A stretch of 64,000 bases of DNA from Zobellia galactanivorans (GCF_000973105.1 NC_015844.1:3840501-3904500); one strand, 5' to 3'; shown: positions 38,259-47,135, counted from the first letter of the stretch. The notes: a model not told the origin generated them from the letters alone. Numbers and translations: made by a program.

Positions 38259-38670
38259 AAAAAATACTTGGTATGGTAAAGGGCGGGGGAGGGGGCAACC
38301 TTTGCCGATTCTGAAAAGAAGATACTGAAATTCTTTGGTTTTTAATCGGTGGCCCGATCGAACTGCCCTCCTTTTTTATTGGTGATTTGACAACATATGT
38401 TCAAAATCATCCCCGTGGTAACATGGGGTGCAAGGGTGTATAAGTCTTGTTTATTTGTATATAACCGCTGTTTTGAATGGGTGTGGGGTGTAAATATTGT
38501 AAAATTTGAATTATGGGGGTTGGAATTGTAAGGGTGTGTCCAAAAATGAATACTAAATTTTACGAATTTTTTAATTAACATTCCCTTTAACAGTGTTTTT
38601 ATGAATTATATTTTTCGTAATTGTAAATTTGATATCAATAATCCAACAAATATGTTGTTTTGCTTAAAAT
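38259..38670. other. intergenic, no gene seen
   Basis: A 412-bp divergent gap. It should contain promoters for the DUF6544-like gene and the small gene at 38671, but no clear promoter box or palindrome was found. Confidence 0.35.
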
Positions 38671-38985
38671 ATGATAATCGAAAATAAGGTCCTTAAGTTT
38701 GTTTTTTTAGCTGTTGTTTTCGTCATGGGACTGGTTCAGGAAATCGTGGTGTCCAATGACGATGCTGCCTTTGTTTCGATGGAGTTGGAGCATCACGATA
38801 ACCCGAACGATACGGATTCCGATATCGATGAGGATGTCATCGACTTTGATATTCCCCTGGGGCAAAGCCTGCTGCCCGATACTTTTTTGGATGGGGGCCG
38901 GTCCCAAATTGTCGCAGACATGGATTGCGATGTCCAAACCCTTGGGGCATCCCAGCCCACCCCTCCTCCTGAACATATCGCCTGA
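38671..38985 (+). CDS. small acidic protein with N-terminal membrane/signal segment
   Basis: 104 residues that I do not recognise. MIIENKVLKFVFLAVVFVMGLVQEIVVSNDD gives one hydrophobic segment that could be a signal peptide or anchor, followed by a very acidic region (NPNDTDSDIDEDVIDFDIPLG) and a proline-rich end (SQPTPPPEHIA). It precedes the SulP gene by about 135 bp on the same strand, but no functional link is evident. A real gene is likelier than not. Confidence 0.5.
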   Translation: MIIENKVLKFVFLAVVFVMGLVQEIVVSNDDAAFVSMELEHHDNPNDTDSDIDEDVIDFDIPLGQSLLPDTFLDGGRSQIVADMDCDVQTLGASQPTPPPEHIA

Positions 38986-39119
38986 TACTCACCTTGCCAT
39001 ACCGCCTATGGGGCGGCTATCGGTATTTGTTCAACATCCTTAATTAGCAATCATACGCGCTGTCTGTACCGCATGGGTCCCAGATGATCTACGGCGTGTA
39101 TACTACAAATCTATATAGT

Positions 39120-40679
39120 ATGAGTTTATTTAAACACTGGAGAAAAGACTTTCCGGCAAGTCTTGTGGTTTTCTTTGTCGCATTGCCATTATGTTTAGGT
39201 GTGGCCCTGGCCAGTGGGGCACCTCCGTTTGCCGGTCTTATCGCCGGGGTGGTCGGAGGGGTCGTTGTGGGCTACCTCTCGGGTTCTTCGATCGGGGTCA
39301 GCGGGCCCGCAGCCGGCCTTGTGGTCATTGTCTATAATGCCATAAACGACCTGGGCAGTTACGAACTCTTTCTCGTTTCGGTAATCTTGGCGGGGATCAT
39401 TCAAATAGCACTGGGCGTTTTTCGTGCCGGTGTGATCGGCTATTATTTTCCCTCGGCCGTCATCAAGGGAATGCTGAGCGCGATAGGGATCATGATCTTT
39501 GTTCAACAGATTCCGTTGGCTTTTGGCTTTACCGGCGATGTAAACACGGATCGGATCGATTTTAGCGGACTCCACGACCAGATTTCGCCCGGGGCCCTCT
39601 TCGTCACTCTTATATCCTTGGGCATCTTGTTGCTCTGGGACGGTATCTTGGCGAAAAGGAATAAAATATTCAAGCTTGTCCCGGCTCCCTTGATCGCCGT
39701 GGTCGTGGGGATTGTCATCTACGTTACCTTGGGGCAGTCGGGCTTCTTCGCCCTTCATGAAAACCAGTTGGTAAGCGTGCCGGTTCCCGATGGGGTGGCG
39801 TCTTTTATAGGGCAGTTTACCTTTCCCGATTTTTCGGCCCTGACCCAGGGCGATGTCTACGTAACGGCCTTTACCATTGCCATCGTTGCCAGTTTGGAGA
39901 CCTTGTTGAGCGTTGAGGCCTCCGATAAACTCGACCCCCTTAAGCGGCAGACGCCCACCAATAAGGAGCTGGTTGCCCAAGGGGTCGGAAATGCCGTTTC
40001 GGGCCTGATTGGCGGTATCCCCATAACCCAGGTGGTGGTTCGCAGTACGGCCAATGTAATGAGCGGGGCGGTGACCAAACTGTCGGCCATTATGCACGGT
40101 TTCTTGATCCTGATGAGCGTAATTGCCATACCCACCTTGTTGAACCTTATACCACAGGCCGTTTTGGCCAGCGTACTGCTAATAATCGGTTACAAGCTGG
40201 CCAAGCCCAAGTCCTTTGTCCAGATGTACAAATTGGGCAAGACCCAGTTCATTCCCTTTATCGTAACGGTAGTGGGCATTGTGTCTACAGATTTGTTAAA
40301 GGGGATAATGATCGGACTGACCGTGGGCTTGATCACCGTTCTTTTAAAGTCGTACTACAACTCGCACCAATTGCTCTTAAAGGAGTACCAGGGGAAGAAG
40401 AACCTTTTTCACATCAACTTTGCCGAAGAGGTGACCTTTATTAACAAGGGACGCATTATCAAGGAGTTGGACGCCCTTGAAAAGGGGGCTTACCTCGAAT
40501 TGGATTTTAGAAAGACCAAGGTGCTCGACTACGATATCCTGGAGTATTTGGACGAGTTCTCGGTAAAGGCGAAGAACAATGACATTAATATTAAAATGAT
40601 TGCGGAAAACGAAACCCTTGAGCATTCGAAAAGTTTTAGGGAATACTTCGGACACCGGGTGTTTCAATTGCAACATTGA
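39120..40679 (+). CDS. SulP-family anion permease with STAS domain, likely bicarbonate transporter
   Basis: 519 residues from the ATG at 39120 (MSLFKHWRKDFPASLVVFFVALPLCLGVALASGAP); the frame extends 12 codons upstream but the motif starts here. The SulP transmembrane core (GLIAGVVGGVVVGYLSGSSIGVSGPAAG, ETLLSVEASDKLDP, NKELVAQGVGNAVSGLIGGIPIT) is followed by a C-terminal STAS domain (about 430-519, YLELDFRKTKVLDYDILEYLDEF). SulP proteins carry sulfate, bicarbonate or dicarboxylates. A beta-carbonic anhydrase gene begins 19 bp downstream, which strongly suggests bicarbonate uptake linked to CO2/HCO3 interconversion. Confidence 0.94.
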   Translation: MSLFKHWRKDFPASLVVFFVALPLCLGVALASGAPPFAGLIAGVVGGVVVGYLSGSSIGVSGPAAGLVVIVYNAINDLGSYELFLVSVILAGIIQIALGVFRAGVIGYYFPSAVIKGMLSAIGIMIFVQQIPLAFGFTGDVNTDRIDFSGLHDQISPGALFVTLISLGILLLWDGILAKRNKIFKLVPAPLIAVVVGIVIYVTLGQSGFFALHENQLVSVPVPDGVASFIGQFTFPDFSALTQGDVYVTAFTIAIVASLETLLSVEASDKLDPLKRQTPTNKELVAQGVGNAVSGLIGGIPITQVVVRSTANVMSGAVTKLSAIMHGFLILMSVIAIPTLLNLIPQAVLASVLLIIGYKLAKPKSFVQMYKLGKTQFIPFIVTVVGIVSTDLLKGIMIGLTVGLITVLLKSYYNSHQLLLKEYQGKKNLFHINFAEEVTFINKGRIIKELDALEKGAYLELDFRKTKVLDYDILEYLDEFSVKAKNNDINIKMIAENETLEHSKSFREYFGHRVFQLQH

Positions 40680-40698
40680 TATCAAAAAAGAAAAAACT

Positions 40699-41340
40699 AT
40701 GAAACCGGACTTCTATAAAAGCTTGATCGAAAACAATAAGGCATGGGTACAATCGAAATTGGACCTTGACCCGGAATTTTTTAAACGACTCGAAAAGGGC
40801 CAACAACCCCCATTGCTGTGGATCGGATGTTCCGACAGCCGCGTGCCGGCCAATGAGATTATCGGCGCGCAGCCCGGGGAGGTCTTTGTGCACCGGAACA
40901 TCGCCAATATGGTGGTGCATTCCGATATGAACATGCTCAGTGTGCTCGACTATGCCGTAAACGTTCTTAAGATAAAACACGTTATCGTCTGCGGGCATTA
41001 TGGATGCGGTGGGGTACAGGCCGCCCTGGGCAATAAGTCCTACGGCCTGGTCGACAATTGGATCCGCAACATCAGGGACGTATACAGGCAGCACCAAGAC
41101 GACCTGGGAAGAATAGAGGACGAGACCGAACTTTTTGACCGCCTTGTCGAATACAATACCATGGAGCAGGTGTATAACCTGGCAAAAACGTCGATCGTTC
41201 AAAGTGCATGGGAAAGAAGGCAAGACCTTAACCTTCACGGTTGGGTCTACGGAGTGGGAACGGGAATCGTAAAGGACCTGGACGTTAATTTTAGCTGTAA
41301 CTCGCAACTGGAGGAATTCTACAGGCTGGCGGCCGTTTAA
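40699..41340 (+). CDS. beta-class carbonic anhydrase
   Basis: 213 residues from the ATG at 40699 (MKPDFYKSLIENNKAWVQ); upstream codons overlapping the SulP end are excluded. Zinc ligands are Cys44 in GCSDSRVP, His100 and Cys103 in CGHYGCGG, with the catalytic Asp46-Arg48 pair in place. It interconverts CO2 and bicarbonate in the cytoplasm. It is 19 bp after the SulP gene and followed by a strong terminator, so the two form a two-gene operon. Confidence 0.96.
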   Translation: MKPDFYKSLIENNKAWVQSKLDLDPEFFKRLEKGQQPPLLWIGCSDSRVPANEIIGAQPGEVFVHRNIANMVVHSDMNMLSVLDYAVNVLKIKHVIVCGHYGCGGVQAALGNKSYGLVDNWIRNIRDVYRQHQDDLGRIEDETELFDRLVEYNTMEQVYNLAKTSIVQSAWERRQDLNLHGWVYGVGTGIVKDLDVNFSCNSQLEEFYRLAAV

Positions 41341-41345
41341 AATAG

Positions 41346-41373
41346 GGGCCGGGAGGTGGACCCCTCCCGGCCC
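41346..41373 (+). terminator. terminator after the SulP/carbonic anhydrase operon
   Basis: Eleven-base perfect arms GGGCCGGGAGG and CCTCCCGGCCC with a 6-nt loop, followed by TTTATTC. It is 5 bp past the carbonic anhydrase stop. Confidence 0.85.
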
Positions 41374-41380
41374 TTTATTC

Positions 41381-41420
41381 TTCAAAGCCTGCACGGCAAC
41401 TGTTGAAGCGGGGGATTGTG
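41381..41420. repeat. short fragment of the dispersed repeat
   Basis: TTCAAAGCCTGCACGGCAACTGTTGAAGCGGGGGA resembles the segment at about 34.4 kb (CTTCAAGGCCTGCACGGCGCC, then GAAGTGGGGGA). A decayed piece without a hairpin end. Confidence 0.35.
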
Positions 41421-41479
41421 TTGATGTACGGTCATAAGAAGCAATGGCCGTTTTTTAAGCCTTAAACCCGGACTAAACA

Positions 41480-41513
41480 AAAAGACCCGCAACACATCGT
41501 TTGCGGGTCTTTT
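41480..41513. terminator. terminator, probably serving the small minus-strand gene
   Basis: Thirteen-base perfect arms AAAAGACCCGCAA and TTGCGGGTCTTTT with an 8-nt loop. On the minus strand it follows the stop of the 37-residue gene by 13 bp. Confidence 0.85.
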
Positions 41514-41525
41514 ATAAGCGCTAGC

Positions 41526-41639
41526 TTACACTCTTGATTTACGCTTCTTCGTCTTTTTTTCTTCCATGCGTTGAAGAATCTTCTCTTGCTTTTTTGCTTT
41601 TAATTCTGCTTTAGAACGCTTTTTTTTAGGCGCAGCCAT
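41526..41639 (-). CDS. small basic protein of 37 residues
   Basis: Translated by hand: it starts MAAPKKKRSKAELKAKKQ and ends KKTKKRKSRV, with 17 Lys and 5 Arg in 37 residues. It has a normal ATG, a stop and a strong hairpin terminator 13 bp downstream, and it fills most of an otherwise empty gap; these points support a real gene. The composition suggests binding to RNA, the ribosome or DNA. I do not recognise the family. It is easily missed because of its length. Confidence 0.7.
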   Translation of the reverse strand: MAAPKKKRSKAELKAKKQEKILQRMEEKKTKKRKSRV

Positions 41640-42013
41640 AGGAATAGTTTTAATCATTACAAAATAGACCACGAAGGCATCCTATATGTGGTTCGATTTT
41701 TTCCATAACGAGTAGTCCGACCCAATACGAAATGGGACGGGAGAAATGTTCAATAAGGTATATAGGATGTTTGCAGGCACACTCGCGGGTGCCCGTTATT
41801 TCGGAAAGATGATTTTCAATTTATTGGATTCCATATCAAAAATTGACATAAAGATGACCGATATAACCTAGACCTAAAGATAGCCCGATATTTACGTATT
41901 ACCAAGCTTTTGAAATGCCTTTTCTTTACGGTCGATTTGTATTATTTGCTTCCTTGGGGTTGGAAAAATATATTTCCCTTAGTAATTTCATTCCCATTTT
42001 TAAAACTGTATCT
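41640..42013. other. intergenic, no gene seen
   Basis: A 374-bp divergent gap that should carry promoters for the 37-residue gene and the hydrolase at 42014. Nothing else recognisable was seen. Confidence 0.35.
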
Positions 42014-42694
42014 ATGAAAATCACACATTACGGCCACAATTGTCTGGCCTTGGAAATAGGAAACAAGCATATTATCGTCGACCCTTTTATTACGGAAAAC
42101 GACCTGGCAAAAGACAAGGTAGATATTATGCAGCTTAAGGCCGATTATATTTTCTTGACGCATGCCCACTACGATCACACCCTCGATGCCGAAGCCATTG
42201 CCCAAAACACCGGTGCAACCATTGTAAGTAATTTTGAGATCTATAGCCATTACGCCGAAAAGGGGCTAGAGGCCATGCCCATGAATATCGGCGGCATACG
42301 CGATTTTGATTTTGGCAGGGTAAAATACGTAAACGCCATACATTCCAGCAGTTTTGCCGATGGGAGCTATGGTGGCAACCCTGGCGGATTTGTGTTTACC
42401 CACCAAGGCAAGAGCATCTATGTTGCGGGAGATACCGCATTGACCATGGATATGAAACTGATACCCCAATATGCGAAAATAGACCTGGCCGTCCTTCCGG
42501 TCGGTGACGTGGTTACCATGGGGGTGGACGATGCCATTACTGCCAGCGATTTTGTAGAATGCAATCGCGTCATAGGCGTGCATTACGACTCTTTTCCCTT
42601 TATAAAAATCGACCATGGGGCGGCCCAAGAAAAGTTTAAAAGGGCCGAAAAGGAATTGTTGCTGTTGGAAGTAGGGGAGTCCATTACGATCTAA
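42014..42694 (+). CDS. metal-dependent hydrolase, metallo-beta-lactamase fold (UPF0173/UlaG-like)
   Basis: 226 residues from the ATG at 42014 (MKITHYGHNCLALEIGNKHIIVDPFIT), the normal family start; the frame extends 33 codons further upstream without family similarity. The metal motif THAHYDHTLD has His50, His52, Asp54 and His55; NAIHSSS, YVAGDTALTMDM and GVHYDSFPFIKID supply the other ligands. The length matches UPF0173 proteins. The substrate is unknown. A strong terminator follows. Confidence 0.92.
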   Translation: MKITHYGHNCLALEIGNKHIIVDPFITENDLAKDKVDIMQLKADYIFLTHAHYDHTLDAEAIAQNTGATIVSNFEIYSHYAEKGLEAMPMNIGGIRDFDFGRVKYVNAIHSSSFADGSYGGNPGGFVFTHQGKSIYVAGDTALTMDMKLIPQYAKIDLAVLPVGDVVTMGVDDAITASDFVECNRVIGVHYDSFPFIKIDHGAAQEKFKRAEKELLLLEVGESITI

Positions 42695-42711
42695 TCGACT
42701 CTTATCATATA

Positions 42712-42747
42712 AAAAAGGCCCGAAAATCTTGATTTTCGGGCCTTTTT
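42712..42747. terminator. terminator after the metallo-hydrolase gene
   Basis: Perfect 17-bp arms (AAAAAGGCCCGAAAATC and its complement) with a 2-nt spacer, ending in a T run. It is symmetrical, so it can also serve the convergent DUF3592 gene. Confidence 0.92.
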
Positions 42748-42790
42748 ATTCCATTGTGCCCCTGTTTATGTACATGGGGCGATTGTTTTT

Positions 42791-43186
42791 CTACATACCT
42801 GCTATGCCAACCAAAGTCGATAGGAGTCCGATTACTAGAAAAAATATGCTACTCTTTAAATAATGGCCGGACGATCGACATGTTGAGATTTCCGGCGATT
42901 TTTTCCAAACCATAAGGGCTATAGATTCGCCTTTCATGGATTGGGGTTTGAACAGGTGTTTTTCTTCGTCGCTTATTTCCGTATGGGTATATTCCTTGCC
43001 GTTGACTTCATACCTATAGGTGATTTCCGTCATGTGCACTTTTCTTCTTCCTATACCCTGTTCCTTATACTCCGCTTTGGTGACCGTTCCCTTCATTTTA
43101 ATTCCAGTGATGAAGAGGAAATACTTTCTGAAATGTATTCCGCCCCAGATGAGTGATCCAACTCCGAATAATAAGGGTAAAATCAT
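42791..43186 (-). CDS. DUF3592-like small membrane protein
   Basis: 131 residues. A hydrophobic N-terminal segment (MILPLLFGVGSLIWGG) and C-terminal segment (SSIFFLVIGLLSTLVGIAGM) enclose a soluble middle with MKGTVTKAEYKEQG, EITYRYEVNGKEYTHTEISD and ESIALMVWKKSPEIS. This is the two-helix, beta-domain layout of DUF3592, with the G-x-V-x-Y-xx-NP-type core only partly kept. The function is unknown. Confidence 0.72.
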   Translation of the reverse strand: MILPLLFGVGSLIWGGIHFRKYFLFITGIKMKGTVTKAEYKEQGIGRRKVHMTEITYRYEVNGKEYTHTEISDEEKHLFKPQSMKGESIALMVWKKSPEISTCRSSGHYLKSSIFFLVIGLLSTLVGIAGM

Positions 43187-43315
43187 ATCTTCCTTGGTAA
43201 AATGGCTCGGTTTTCTTCTATTGTTCCAAAAAAAGTAATTTAGGCTTATCGGGCCAAAGCGTTTCCTTGGGAATATAAAGGGTTCTTGGTAGAATGATGC
43301 GTAATCGGAATGCGA

Positions 43316-43798
43316 TCAAGCTTCTACAAGGGGTACGGACTTTTCTATAGTGGTCTTAAATTCTAGGTATTTTTCAGTAGATTCAAAGTAATCGTGAAAA
43401 AATTCATATCTATTTTTTCCGTTGTCAGAGTAAATGATAACAGATTCCCCATCATCTGAACTATCTTTTACATATAGTTCGGATACATCTTTGAAATCAA
43501 CACTAAGCGTTGATTTTTTATGAGGAAAGACCAGACCGTTTTTACTGATTTTAATGTTACTACTATTTTCAATCGAATCTTTATATTGTTTGAATTTATA
43601 AATTGAATATACCAGCAGCAAAAGAGAAATAGTTCCCGCTACATAGTAACTATTGGGCGATTCAAGTATGTTTCTGCCTTTATAGGCGATATTGAGGTCA
43701 TATTGATAGCAGTAAAAAGCTATACCCAAAAAAACAAAGGGCGGTAAGAAGGTCCAATACGAAAACTTGCTTTTGTATATAAATAGTTTTTGTTCCAT
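43316..43798 (-). CDS. uncharacterised two-helix membrane protein
   Basis: 160 residues, not recognised by family. Two transmembrane segments (YWTFLPPFVFLGIAFYCY and YYVAGTISLLLLVYSIYKF) are followed by a soluble domain of about 80 residues (KISKNGLVFPHKKSTLSVDFKDVSELYV, ESVIIYSDNGKNRYEFFHDYF) that resembles the short bacterial PH-like domains found after two helices. It abuts the upstream gene at 43799-44155 with no gap, so the two are co-transcribed. Confidence 0.75.
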   Translation of the reverse strand: MEQKLFIYKSKFSYWTFLPPFVFLGIAFYCYQYDLNIAYKGRNILESPNSYYVAGTISLLLLVYSIYKFKQYKDSIENSSNIKISKNGLVFPHKKSTLSVDFKDVSELYVKDSSDDGESVIIYSDNGKNRYEFFHDYFESTEKYLEFKTTIEKSVPLVEA

Positions 43799-44155
43799 TT
43801 AGTCCTTTTGTATTTCAAGTAAGAGTTTTTCGACTTCTTCGGCCACTTTATTTTGAGAACCGGATATGATCATATGTACAACAATGGCCAGTATGCCCCT
43901 TTGTGTCATATTATTGACAAAAGTACTTGGTGGCACAGGATGAACATCGACTATGCTCGACTCCAATAGGTTGATCTTAGCGCCGGCCGTAGCACTCTTT
44001 TTAACGAGAATACATTTTTTGCCAGGGGTAATCGATAAAGACCCGTCAGTTACCCATTGATCTTGTACGATAGATAAGGTCAAATCGGTTTTGGTCTTTA
44101 GGAATTCCATAATTTCTTCTAGGGAATTATACTGGCTCAATAAGTGTCTTTTCAT
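43799..44155 (-). CDS. uncharacterised small protein
   Basis: 118 residues with no signal peptide and no recognised family. It begins MKRHLLSQYNSLEEIMEFLKTKTDLTLS; a central beta-rich part (GSLSITPGKKCILVKKSATAGAKINL) and a hydrophobic patch (GILAIVVHMIISGS) follow. It ends exactly where the membrane-protein gene starts, so the pair forms a small operon. Confidence 0.65.
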   Translation of the reverse strand: MKRHLLSQYNSLEEIMEFLKTKTDLTLSIVQDQWVTDGSLSITPGKKCILVKKSATAGAKINLLESSIVDVHPVPPSTFVNNMTQRGILAIVVHMIISGSQNKVAEEVEKLLLEIQKD

Positions 44156-44555
44156 CTTTTTTTGTTTTAACTATTTTATAATGTTGTATAAGTGTACGTT
44201 TATCGCCTGTTATATGGGGCAATACAGTTCCCTTCACTTCGAATCCTTATGAAGGGAATATTTATTTTCCTACATAAAACGTAAGCATTAAATAAAAATT
44301 GCTTTTGGGCCTACTTCGGTATATTCCACTTTTCATATCCCTTGTTTTTTATAAAAAAGTTGCTGTACCGGCTGTTTAAAAAAAGGAAGTTTATTTGGGG
44401 GAATTTAGTGGTAGAGGAAGAATTGAATATATTACCGTTAACCCGGTGAACTGAGCTTTTTATTTTCTGGGTTGTCTCTAAAATGATTATTTCCTCTCTC
44501 CCTTTTAATGGAATGTAAGCGAATTTTTTATAGGCGGGAGGGAATACGGTTCGTA
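44156..44555. other. intergenic, no gene seen
   Basis: A 400-bp AT-rich gap with no supported gene or strong hairpin. Confidence 0.35.
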
Positions 44556-44765
44556 CTACCGGTCTGGTTCTTGCATTGCTCTCGATAAAACCAATTTTTG
44601 ATTTTTAAAGAACCCTACATCAAAATAGACATCGACCGACATTCTGATTTCTTGAATTTTTTCAAGAACTATCCAACATTTAGAACCCTTAAATATAAAA
44701 ACGGCCCTTTGATTCCGATGGCCGGAAACTTTAAAGTCTGTTTTCTGTATTTCCTTTAATTGCAT
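44556..44765 (-). CDS. possible small protein
   Basis: 69 residues (MQLKEIQKTDFKVSGHRNQRAVFIFKGSKCWIVLEKIQEIRMS). Alternating charged and hydrophobic residues give a plausible soluble beta-alpha domain, but I do not recognise it. No operon partner. It may be a fragment. Confidence 0.4.
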   Translation of the reverse strand: MQLKEIQKTDFKVSGHRNQRAVFIFKGSKCWIVLEKIQEIRMSVDVYFDVGFFKNQKLVLSRAMQEPDR

Positions 44766-45199
44766 ATGATTTTTACAAAGGGTGCGAGCAGCTGAAGCTA
44801 TTCGTGTTTTTTATTCCTCCAAAAAATATAAAGACCTATCGGGCCTAGGTCGATGCGATGTACAAGCTACCGGTTTATGTGATATCGATTTTAGGGCGGC
44901 CAAATTTTGTATATAAAATGTATAAGCCTTGCAATTCCCAGCTATTGTGGGGGAATGCATGCTATTTGTAATAGGGACAAACTTTTTGAAGCCATCTGTT
45001 CATGTCAAGGAGCTCGTTGGTCAATACCGTTTTGGGCGCTGTTGATCGGCAGCTCGTGCCAGATTTTGTTGATTTTTCAACCTTTGCCGCCCATACGTGC
45101 TACACCTGCAAAATGAAAAAAAACATATGTCCTAGCCTTCAAATCATCTAGACAACTCATTTTCATTAGGTCCGGTTAATTTTGAGGAAAACTAAAATT
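44766..45199. promoter_or_regulatory. intergenic upstream of the solitary GH16 gene
   Basis: A 434-bp gap without a supported gene. TAATTTTG at 45177-45184 fits the -7 box TAnnTTTG but has no clear -33 partner at the right spacing and would leave a leader of under 15 nt. Confidence 0.35.
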
Positions 45200-46267
45200 A
45201 TGATTAAAACACTTAAACGTATACCCTTGGTTTTTTTAATAGCTATTATGGCCTGTAGCAATTCGGGGGATAATGGTAAAGATAAAGTTGAGGAACAGGA
45301 GCAGGCCCAAGAACAGGGGGAGAAAAAGGGACAAGGCGAAGAACGGGATAAGGAAGATGGGATAGATGGCCTTCAACCTACTTTTTTAGCAGATCAAGAC
45401 CCCAAACCCGATGATAAAAAATGGATAAAAGTCGAAGGTGTTTCAGACGAGTTTAACGATAGTGAATTGGATTTGACCAAATGGAGCCCGACCCCTGAAT
45501 TTATTTGGAATGGCCAAGACAGAGGTTGGTACGGGGGAAGTAGGTCTCTTTTTGAAGCGGATAATGTAAGTGTCGGCAATGGCTTTCTAAGAATTGAGGG
45601 AGAAAAGTTCGATAGTCCCAAGTATTCCCCTAAAGATAATACCGATACTCCCCCACAACGTAGATATGGGGGAGCTTATGTGTACGGTAAGACCTTGGCT
45701 GAGCCAGGATATTATATAGAGGCCAGAATGAGGGCCAGTAAAACGGCGATGTCAGCGGCCTTTTGGCTAAAAACGGAAACAAAGCCGTGCGGGGAAAACT
45801 TGAATGACGGAGAAAACCTTGAGATAGACATACAAGAATGTGTTGGGGTTTTTACCGGCGAATTAGGTGATGAATGGACCAAGGATGATTGGGCGGTAAA
45901 TGCGAATTGGGATAGAATATTTCACTACAACACCCATAGACACAATAGCCCATGTAACAATATAGGGGATAGGCAGACCAAGGGAGGTAAAGCCAACTTT
46001 GACAAAAAAAACTCAGATGAGTTTCATATTTACGCGGCCTATTGGCATGCCGACGGTAGTAAAATCGACTTCTATATCGATGGTGAATTGGAAAAATCGA
46101 TTACTCCCGTAATTCCGTTTAAAGGAGCTTTGCGTTTGATTATGTCGAGTAATTTTTATGATTGGATCGAGGAAACTTCGGCGGAAGACATGGGTTTTAA
46201 CAGGCCTTTGGAAGACAGATATACCCAATTCGATTGGGTTAGGGTATGGCAACTTGAAGATTTGTAA
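45200..46267 (+). CDS. GH16-family lipoprotein, agarase/porphyranase-like
   Basis: 355 residues from the ATG at 45200 (MIKTLKRIPLVFLIAIMACSN), with the lipid Cys at 19. A Glu/Gln/Lys-rich linker (about 27-60) precedes the GH16 domain (about 75-353). The catalytic motif is EIDIQE with Glu208, Asp210 and Glu213, the ExDxxE form. WNGQDRGWYGGSRSLFEADNVSV and LIMSSNFYDWIEE resemble GH16 enzymes acting on red-algal galactans (agarases, porphyranases), but subfamily and substrate are not proven. It stands alone, with no SusC/SusD beside it, so it would be a surface-anchored enzyme that opens a polymer for transporters encoded elsewhere. Confidence 0.9.
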   Translation: MIKTLKRIPLVFLIAIMACSNSGDNGKDKVEEQEQAQEQGEKKGQGEERDKEDGIDGLQPTFLADQDPKPDDKKWIKVEGVSDEFNDSELDLTKWSPTPEFIWNGQDRGWYGGSRSLFEADNVSVGNGFLRIEGEKFDSPKYSPKDNTDTPPQRRYGGAYVYGKTLAEPGYYIEARMRASKTAMSAAFWLKTETKPCGENLNDGENLEIDIQECVGVFTGELGDEWTKDDWAVNANWDRIFHYNTHRHNSPCNNIGDRQTKGGKANFDKKNSDEFHIYAAYWHADGSKIDFYIDGELEKSITPVIPFKGALRLIMSSNFYDWIEETSAEDMGFNRPLEDRYTQFDWVRVWQLEDL

Positions 46268-46367
46268 AACACCTGTACTTCTATGTGAGGTAAGTTAAGG
46301 CGAATTATTGTAATCTCCCTTAAAAGCGAATGTTTCAAATGGCCATGGCCTATAAGTTGTTGGGGTT

Positions 46368-46775
46368 TTAATACTTATTGTTCTCGACGATAAACTGAAT
46401 TGATGAAAGTTTCTGCAGCAAAATTCTCAGCTTTGATTTTGTTTTTTTTACGTAGCGATATTTTAGTATAAAATATCCCAGTGCAAACAAAGGAAAAGCG
46501 AGCATCAAAACAAATACGGGTAGTGAAGGGTACTGATAGTTCACGAATTTCAACTGCGTCTGTAAATCCATGGTGTAATTTGATAATTCTTGTTTGTTTT
46601 CCTCTTCGATAATTTTTGAAAGTGATCGTTTTATTTCTTTATAAAAGGAAATAAAGTCCCGGAGCTTGGTGAAAAATGCTCCTTCCCTAAAGATGCCGTC
46701 CTCTTTAATAATCTCATTACCTAAAATAATCAAATACTTCAATTGTCTGGAATAATCCTCGGTTTTTGTCGTCAT
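46368..46775 (-). CDS. uncharacterised single-helix membrane protein
   Basis: 135 residues, not recognised. A soluble helical N-terminal part (SRQLKYLIILGNEIIKEDG, FYKEIKRSLSKIIEEENK) precedes one transmembrane helix (SLPVFVLMLAFPLFALGYFIL) and a basic tail (KYRYVKKTKSKLRI). No signal peptide. It has no partner nearby. Confidence 0.6.
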   Translation of the reverse strand: MTTKTEDYSRQLKYLIILGNEIIKEDGIFREGAFFTKLRDFISFYKEIKRSLSKIIEEENKQELSNYTMDLQTQLKFVNYQYPSLPVFVLMLAFPLFALGYFILKYRYVKKTKSKLRILLQKLSSIQFIVENNKY

Positions 46776-47103
46776 AATTTGATGGGGCGATAGCTTGTGG
46801 TTTTTTAATCCATTTCAATGAGCGGTTTTTTTGCCAACGGTCCTCCGGGGAGTCTGGGGCACGAACCGGCCATTCATTATGTGTAGTCTTCGTGTATCGT
46901 TATTTTTTCGGTTTAGTTGATTCGGTTTAAGTTCTAAACGGATTCCTTTTTTTTCAATCCCATTTCGTTCGGCTCCGACACGCATCGGCATTTCAAATAG
47001 TCCGTTTAGGGTATGGTCTAATTCCATTGTTCATTCCCCAAAAATAAGAAACCAAGGGCAACTTCTTTAAAAAGAGCTTCTTCATCGCCGTCTTGGGAGT
47101 AAT
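46776..47103. other. intergenic before the RAYT-A unit
   Basis: A 328-bp gap. A 70-codon frame on the minus strand (46815-47027, MELDHTLNGLFEMPM) is possible but has no supporting features. The gap ends at the outer REP of the RAYT-A unit. Confidence 0.3.
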
Positions 47104-47135
47104 CCCCGCTAGCGCTCGTTTGCAACGAGTGCCGT
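47104..47135 (-). repeat. REP palindrome, outer end of the RAYT-A unit
   Basis: Inverted copy of the 32-nt REP: CCCCGCTAGCGCTCGTT, a short loop, then AACGAGTGCCGT. Stem CTCGTT/AACGAG plus the GCTAGCGGGG tail. It is inverted relative to the copy at 47762-47793, so the RAYT gene is bracketed by opposed REPs. Confidence 0.8.

Noticed and set aside
39195..40097. Open frame of 300 codons antisense to the SulP gene
   Set aside because: A shadow of a GC-richer coding region; its product is Gly/Asp/His/Arg-rich with no domain, while the SulP frame is complete and motif-rich.
40636..41394. Open frame of 252 codons antisense to the carbonic anhydrase gene
   Set aside because: The sense strand carries all zinc ligands and is in a tight operon; the antisense product has no recognisable feature.
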